Assembly: GCF_050920705.1 (NCBI RefSeq) | Contig: NZ_CP154799.1 | Coordinates: 2,232,001 to 2,296,000, forward strand | Length of the DNA stretch: 64,000 bases | Origin: Regnicoccus_A sp014224355 | GTDB lineage: Bacteria; Cyanobacteriota; Cyanobacteriia; PCC-6307; Cyanobiaceae | Reading direction: 5' to 3' | Program-made: the position numbers and the translations under genes | Notes under the pieces: model-generated | What the model was told of the DNA's origin: nothing | The model's database searches: none | What the model saw: the letters and a program-made list of their open reading frames with translations, nothing else | Part shown: in pieces, positions 60,321 to 64,000 of the stretch | Layout of the letters: each line of letters opens with the position of its first letter | How positions within the stretch are numbered: position 1 is the stretch's first letter

Positions 60321-60390
60321 GGGGAAAATCTCCTTGTTGGTCGGGTGGGAAAGATGAGAGTGCTGCGCTCCCTCAGGGGCGCGTCAGATC

Positions 60391-60702
60391 TCAGTCCTTG
60401 GAACCCAGACCGAAGTTGCTGTTCAGAGCCGGCTCCACTTCACGGTGGGGGCGGGCGATGATATGGGCGGCGACAAGGCCGTCTCCAACACGCTCACAGG
60501 CATCGGCACCGGCACGCACGGCGGCGTTCACAGCACCGGTTTCTCCACGGACCAGAACGGTCACGTAGCCACCGCCAACGAACTCACGGCCGATCAGACG
60601 CACCTCGGCGGCCTTGGTCATGGCGTCGGCCGCTTCGATCGCCGGCACGAGACCACGCGTTTCGATCATGCCGAGGGCGATGCCCATGGTTTCATTCGCC
60701 AT
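60391..60702 (-). CDS. csoS1A: Carboxysome major shell protein CsoS1A
   Basis: The 103-residue BMC-H protein (ETMGIALGMIETRGLVPAIE ... VGGGYVTVLVRGETGAVNAA) tiles the shell as hexamers. It is the first gene of the cso run, with AGGAG upstream of ATG 60700-60702. The BMC part is nearly the same as that of csoS1E, suggesting duplication. Confidence 0.95.
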   Translation of the reverse strand: MANETMGIALGMIETRGLVPAIEAADAMTKAAEVRLIGREFVGGGYVTVLVRGETGAVNAAVRAGADACERVGDGLVAAHIIARPHREVEPALNSNFGLGSKD

Positions 60703-60969
60703 TGCCTACTCCTGAAAAGGGGGGGAGGTTCGCTAAGGACCATGGTCTGCGGCATACCCCCCCGTCAAGCGATTCGGGGGCTTTGAACGATCACCGTGTG
60801 TAGGGAGCCCAATAAGCCCTGCTCATCGGTGCCTGAACGTGTTAAGGACCGTAACGCAGCCGCTTGCGGCCCCTCTGGCCGGCCTCGCCGCGGTTCCCGA
60901 AGACTTGTCAACAGCGACGGGTTTCGGTCGCCGGGGTGGCTAGTCCGTAATGATCTCCGGTTCCCGCCC
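60703..60969. promoter_or_regulatory. Divergent promoter region of the cso operon and chlNB
   Basis: The 267 bases between csoS1A and chlN must hold both promoters. An open frame continues upstream of chlN to 60796, but the sequence there is not like ChlN. I cannot assign specific -10 or -35 boxes with confidence. Confidence 0.5.
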
Positions 60970-62223
60970 ATGGCCCTGACGTCCACCCTGCCGCCCGTGC
61001 TGCGTGAAAGCGGACAGCGGGAGGTGTTCTGCGGCCTCACCTCGATCGTCTGGCTGCATCGGCGCATGCCCGATGCCTTTTTTCTGGTGGTCGGGTCCCG
61101 CACCTGCGCCCACCTGATCCAGTCGGCGGCCGGGGTGATGATCTTCGCTGAACCCCGCTTCGGCACAGCGATCCTGGGCGAACGTGACCTGGCCGGCCTG
61201 GCGGATGCCAACGAGGAACTCGACCGGGTGGTGGGGGATCTGCTGGCCAGGCGGCCCGAGATCCGCACCCTCTTCCTGGTGGGCTCCTGCCCATCGGAGG
61301 TGATCAAGCTGGATCTGGCCAAGGCCGCCGAACGCATCAACACCCGCATGCAGGGGCAGGTGCGGGTGGTGAACTACTCCGGCAGTGGCATCGAAACCAC
61401 CTTCACCCAGGGGGAGGACGGCGCCCTGACCTCCCTGGTCCCGCTGCTCCCCAGCAGCGCTGAGCCCCAGCTGCTGATCGTGGGCACCCTGGCTGATGGG
61501 GTGGAGGAGCGTTTCCTCTCCCTGTTCGCGCGCATGGGCCTCGAGACGGTGCGCACCCTGCCGCCGCGCCAATCGACAGACCTGCCGCCGGTGGGCCCGG
61601 GCACCCGCCTGCTGCTGGCCCAGCCCTTCGTGGCCGACACCGTGAGGGCCCTGGAACGCCGCGGCGCCCAGCGCATCGCCGCTCCCTACCCGCTCGGGGT
61701 GGAGGGCAGCTGCGCCTGGATGGCGGCGGCGGCAGCGGCCTTCGGCCTTGATCCCCAGCGCGTGGCCGAGGTGCTCGATCCCCTGGCGGAGCGTGGCCGG
61801 CGCGCCCTGGAGCCCCTGCGCCGCAAGCTCGAAGGCAAGCGCCTGTTCCTGCTGCCGGACTCCCAGCTGGAAATCCCCCTGGCCCGCTTCCTGCATCGGG
61901 AGTGCGGCATGGAGCTGGTGGAGGTGGGCACCCCCTACCTCGACCGCCAGCTGATGGCCGAGGAGTTGCCGCTGCTGCCGGAGGGCACCCAGCTCAGCGA
62001 AGGCCAGGATGTGGAGAAGCAGCTGGAGCGCGTTCGCGCCAGCCGCCCCGACCTGGTCGTCTGTGGCATGGGTCTGGCCAACCCGCTCGAAGCCGAAGGT
62101 TTCGCCACCAAGTGGTCGATCGAGCTGGTGTTCAGCCCGATCCACGGCTGTGATCAGGCCGCCGATCTGGCTGAACTGTTCGCCCGCCCCCTCAACCGCC
62201 GGGAGTTGCTGCAATGGAACTGA
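60970..62223 (+). CDS. chlN: Light-independent protochlorophyllide reductase subunit N
   Basis: From ATG 60970 the product has 417 residues. The three Cys that bind the [4Fe-4S] cluster lie in EVFCGLTSIVW, GSRTCAHLIQ and VGSCPSEVIKL. With ChlB it forms the NB-protein that reduces ring D of protochlorophyllide in the dark, with electrons from ChlL. The end overlaps chlB by ten bases. chlL is not in the window. Confidence 0.95.
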   Translation: MALTSTLPPVLRESGQREVFCGLTSIVWLHRRMPDAFFLVVGSRTCAHLIQSAAGVMIFAEPRFGTAILGERDLAGLADANEELDRVVGDLLARRPEIRTLFLVGSCPSEVIKLDLAKAAERINTRMQGQVRVVNYSGSGIETTFTQGEDGALTSLVPLLPSSAEPQLLIVGTLADGVEERFLSLFARMGLETVRTLPPRQSTDLPPVGPGTRLLLAQPFVADTVRALERRGAQRIAAPYPLGVEGSCAWMAAAAAAFGLDPQRVAEVLDPLAERGRRALEPLRRKLEGKRLFLLPDSQLEIPLARFLHRECGMELVEVGTPYLDRQLMAEELPLLPEGTQLSEGQDVEKQLERVRASRPDLVVCGMGLANPLEAEGFATKWSIELVFSPIHGCDQAADLAELFARPLNRRELLQWN

Positions 62224-63818
62224 CCCTCTGGACCTACGAAGGCCCTCCCCATGTGGGGGCCATGCGGATCGCTGCCTCGATGGAGGGTGTCCACTACGTG
62301 CTGCACGCGCCCCAGGGCGACACCTATGCCGATCTGCTGTTCACGATGATCGAGCGGCGGGATCGTCGCCCCCCCGTCACCTACACCACCTTCCAGGCCA
62401 GGGACCTGGGCGGGGACACCGCCGAGCTGGTGAAACGGTCGATTCAGCAGGCCGTGGATCGCTTCCAACCCGAGGCCCTGCTGGTGGGGGAGAGCTGCAC
62501 CGCCGAGCTGATCCAGGACCAACCTGGTTCCCTCGCTGGCGGCATGGGGCTGGGGCTGCCGGTGGTGAGCCTGGAGTTGCCCGCCTACTCCAAGAAGGAG
62601 AACTGGGGGGCAGCCGAAACCTTCTACCAGCTCTGCCGCGGGCTGCTCCGGAACCAGGTTCCCGCTCCCGGTGCGGACAAGCCGGGGCCCGAGCGCTGGC
62701 GGGCGGAAGGGCGCCGTCCACGGGTGAACCTGCTGGGCCCGACCCTGCTGGGCTTCCGCTGCCGCGACGACATGCGCGAACTGCGGGGCCTGCTGGCCGA
62801 CCATGGCATCGACGTGAATGTGGTGGCACCCCTGGGGGCCAGGCCGTCCGACCTGATGCGCCTGCCCCAGGCCGATGCCAACCTCTGCCTCTACCCGGAG
62901 GTGGCCGGACCGCTGTGCAGCTGGCTGGAGCGCAATTTCGGGACCCCGGTGGTGCGCACCGTTCCGATCGGGATCGGAGCCACCGCCCAGTTCCTGCGGG
63001 AGCTCTGCTCCCTGCTCGGCCTGGATCCGCCGGAACTGCGGGAGGCCGACCGGCGCTCCAGGCTGCCCTGGTACTCGAAGTCGGTGGACTCCACCTACCT
63101 CACCGGCAAGCGGGTGTTCATTTTCGCCGACGCCACCCATGCGATCGCGGCGGCCAGGATCGCCTCGCGGGAACTGGGCTTCACCGTGGTGGGGCTGGGG
63201 AGCTACAGCCGCGAGCAGGCCCGGGAGGTACGCGCCGCCGCCAAGGAGCTGGGCCTCGAGGCTCTGATCTCCGACGACTACCTTGAGGTTGAGCAGGCCA
63301 TGGCCCAGGCGGCTCCCGAACTGGTGCTCGGTACCCAGATGGAGCGCCACAGCGCCAAGCGGCTGGGGATTCCCTGCGCCGTGATCAGTGCGCCCCTGCA
63401 TGTGCAGGATGTGCCGGCCCGCTATGCCCCCCAGATGGGTTGGGAGGGGGCGAATGTGATCTTCGATTCCTGGGTGCACCCCTTGATGATGGGGCTGGAA
63501 GAACATCTGATCGGCATGTTCCGCCACGATTTCGAATTCGTCGATGGCCACCTCAGCCATCTCGAGGGAGCCTCCGCCCCCACGAAACAGCCCGTCGGCG
63601 ATCAACCCAACGAGGCACCGGAGGTCACGCCACTCTCTGCCACTCCCGAAGGTGGAGCTCTGCGCTGGACCGCTTCCGGTGAGGCCGAACTCTCGCGCAT
63701 TCCTTTCTTTGTTCGAGGGAAAGTGCGGCGGAACACCGAGGCCTATGCCAGTGAACGTGGCGTGTCTGAGATCACTGAAGAAACGCTCTACGAAGCCAAG
63801 GCCCATTTCAGCCGCTGA
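62214..63818 (+). CDS. chlB: Light-independent protochlorophyllide reductase subunit B
   Basis: The 534-residue protein starts MELTLWTYEGPPHVGAMRIA and has HAPQGDTYADLLF, with the Asp that supplies the unusual fourth cluster ligand, LVGESCTAELIQ, and the C-terminal domain (GEAELSRIPFFVRGKVRRNT) of dark reductases. It is translationally coupled to chlN and completes the catalytic NB complex. Confidence 0.95.
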   Translation: MELTLWTYEGPPHVGAMRIAASMEGVHYVLHAPQGDTYADLLFTMIERRDRRPPVTYTTFQARDLGGDTAELVKRSIQQAVDRFQPEALLVGESCTAELIQDQPGSLAGGMGLGLPVVSLELPAYSKKENWGAAETFYQLCRGLLRNQVPAPGADKPGPERWRAEGRRPRVNLLGPTLLGFRCRDDMRELRGLLADHGIDVNVVAPLGARPSDLMRLPQADANLCLYPEVAGPLCSWLERNFGTPVVRTVPIGIGATAQFLRELCSLLGLDPPELREADRRSRLPWYSKSVDSTYLTGKRVFIFADATHAIAAARIASRELGFTVVGLGSYSREQAREVRAAAKELGLEALISDDYLEVEQAMAQAAPELVLGTQMERHSAKRLGIPCAVISAPLHVQDVPARYAPQMGWEGANVIFDSWVHPLMMGLEEHLIGMFRHDFEFVDGHLSHLEGASAPTKQPVGDQPNEAPEVTPLSATPEGGALRWTASGEAELSRIPFFVRGKVRRNTEAYASERGVSEITEETLYEAKAHFSR

Positions 63819-64000
63819 GGGAGTTCGGCTGCCATGCCCGTCTCCATCCCAGAGGAGCCCAGCGGGCCTGAGATCCTTGGCGTTGGCCAGCGAGCTAGGT
63901 CTTTGTACTCAGATGGGTCGGCTTGAGCGGCCCGCTCATGGGCCTGAGTGCAGGCAGCGCAGCCATGCTGGACAGGAATCACTGGAGATGGGTGAGCATT
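63819..64000. other. Window end without recognised gene
   Basis: No open frame with convincing similarity, RNA or repeat is seen after chlB. Confidence 0.5.

Noticed and set aside
62154..63806. 550-residue minus-strand frame opposite chlB
   Set aside because: It is an antisense artefact of high GC; chlB on the plus strand is unmistakable.
63788..63982. 64-residue minus-strand frame after chlB
   Set aside because: It overlaps the chlB end, has no similarity and no good ribosome binding site.

Overview
The window comes from an alpha-cyanobacterium of the Cyanobium/Synechococcus kind. The support is a complete alpha-carboxysome (cso) operon around form IA RuBisCO, a linked NDH-1 CO2-uptake module (ndhF, ndhD, chpX), light-independent protochlorophyllide reductase genes (chlN, chlB), and uniformly high GC with tightly overlapping genes in the core part. 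It splits sharply at a tRNA-Pro gene near 30.8 kb.

Accessory half, about 1-30.7 kb. It holds: a truncated lipoprotein gene; an old IS256-type element whose 3' end was later entered by an ISAs1-type element (10-bp target duplication still perfect); a hicA fragment beside a miniature inverted-repeat remnant; an rmuC / LysM patch; an IS3-type element split precisely by a second, apparently intact IS256-type element (9-bp target duplication); a row of six small secreted-protein genes with similar signal peptides but unrelated mature parts, two of them broken; remnants of IS630 and IS3; a cytochrome P450; and a phage- or satellite-like block (17.1-30.6 kb). That block carries a gp7-like head protein, a terminase large subunit, an HNH nuclease, HTH proteins, a very acidic protein, a small tyrosine recombinase, a P4-type primase-helicase, and a single-chain type IIB topoisomerase (Topo VIII-like) cotranscribed with an excisionase-like protein. 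The block abuts the 3' end of tRNA-Pro, the usual attachment site for such elements.

Core half, about 30.9-63.8 kb. It holds sbcCD; a HAD phosphatase; ridA; an iron-type ABC ATPase; a glyoxalase II; hisG with an ABC exporter; an alpha/beta hydrolase; a GNAT; a three-gene overlapping set (HtrA protease plus two small transferases); and dnaA. Then comes a minus-strand run: csoS1A-cbbL-cbbS-csoS2-csoSCA-csoS4A-csoS4B-csoS1E-ferritin-like-ndhF-ndhD-chpX-acRAF-cbbX. It places the carboxysome shell, RuBisCO, its assembly factor and activase, and the CO2-hydration complex in one transcriptional direction. chlN-chlB diverge from csoS1A at the right end.

The most noteworthy items are the Topo VIII-like enzyme inside a tRNA-anchored satellite-like element, the inverted-repeat hairpin over the recombinase start, the strongly acidic phage-type protein, and the diversified array of small secreted proteins.
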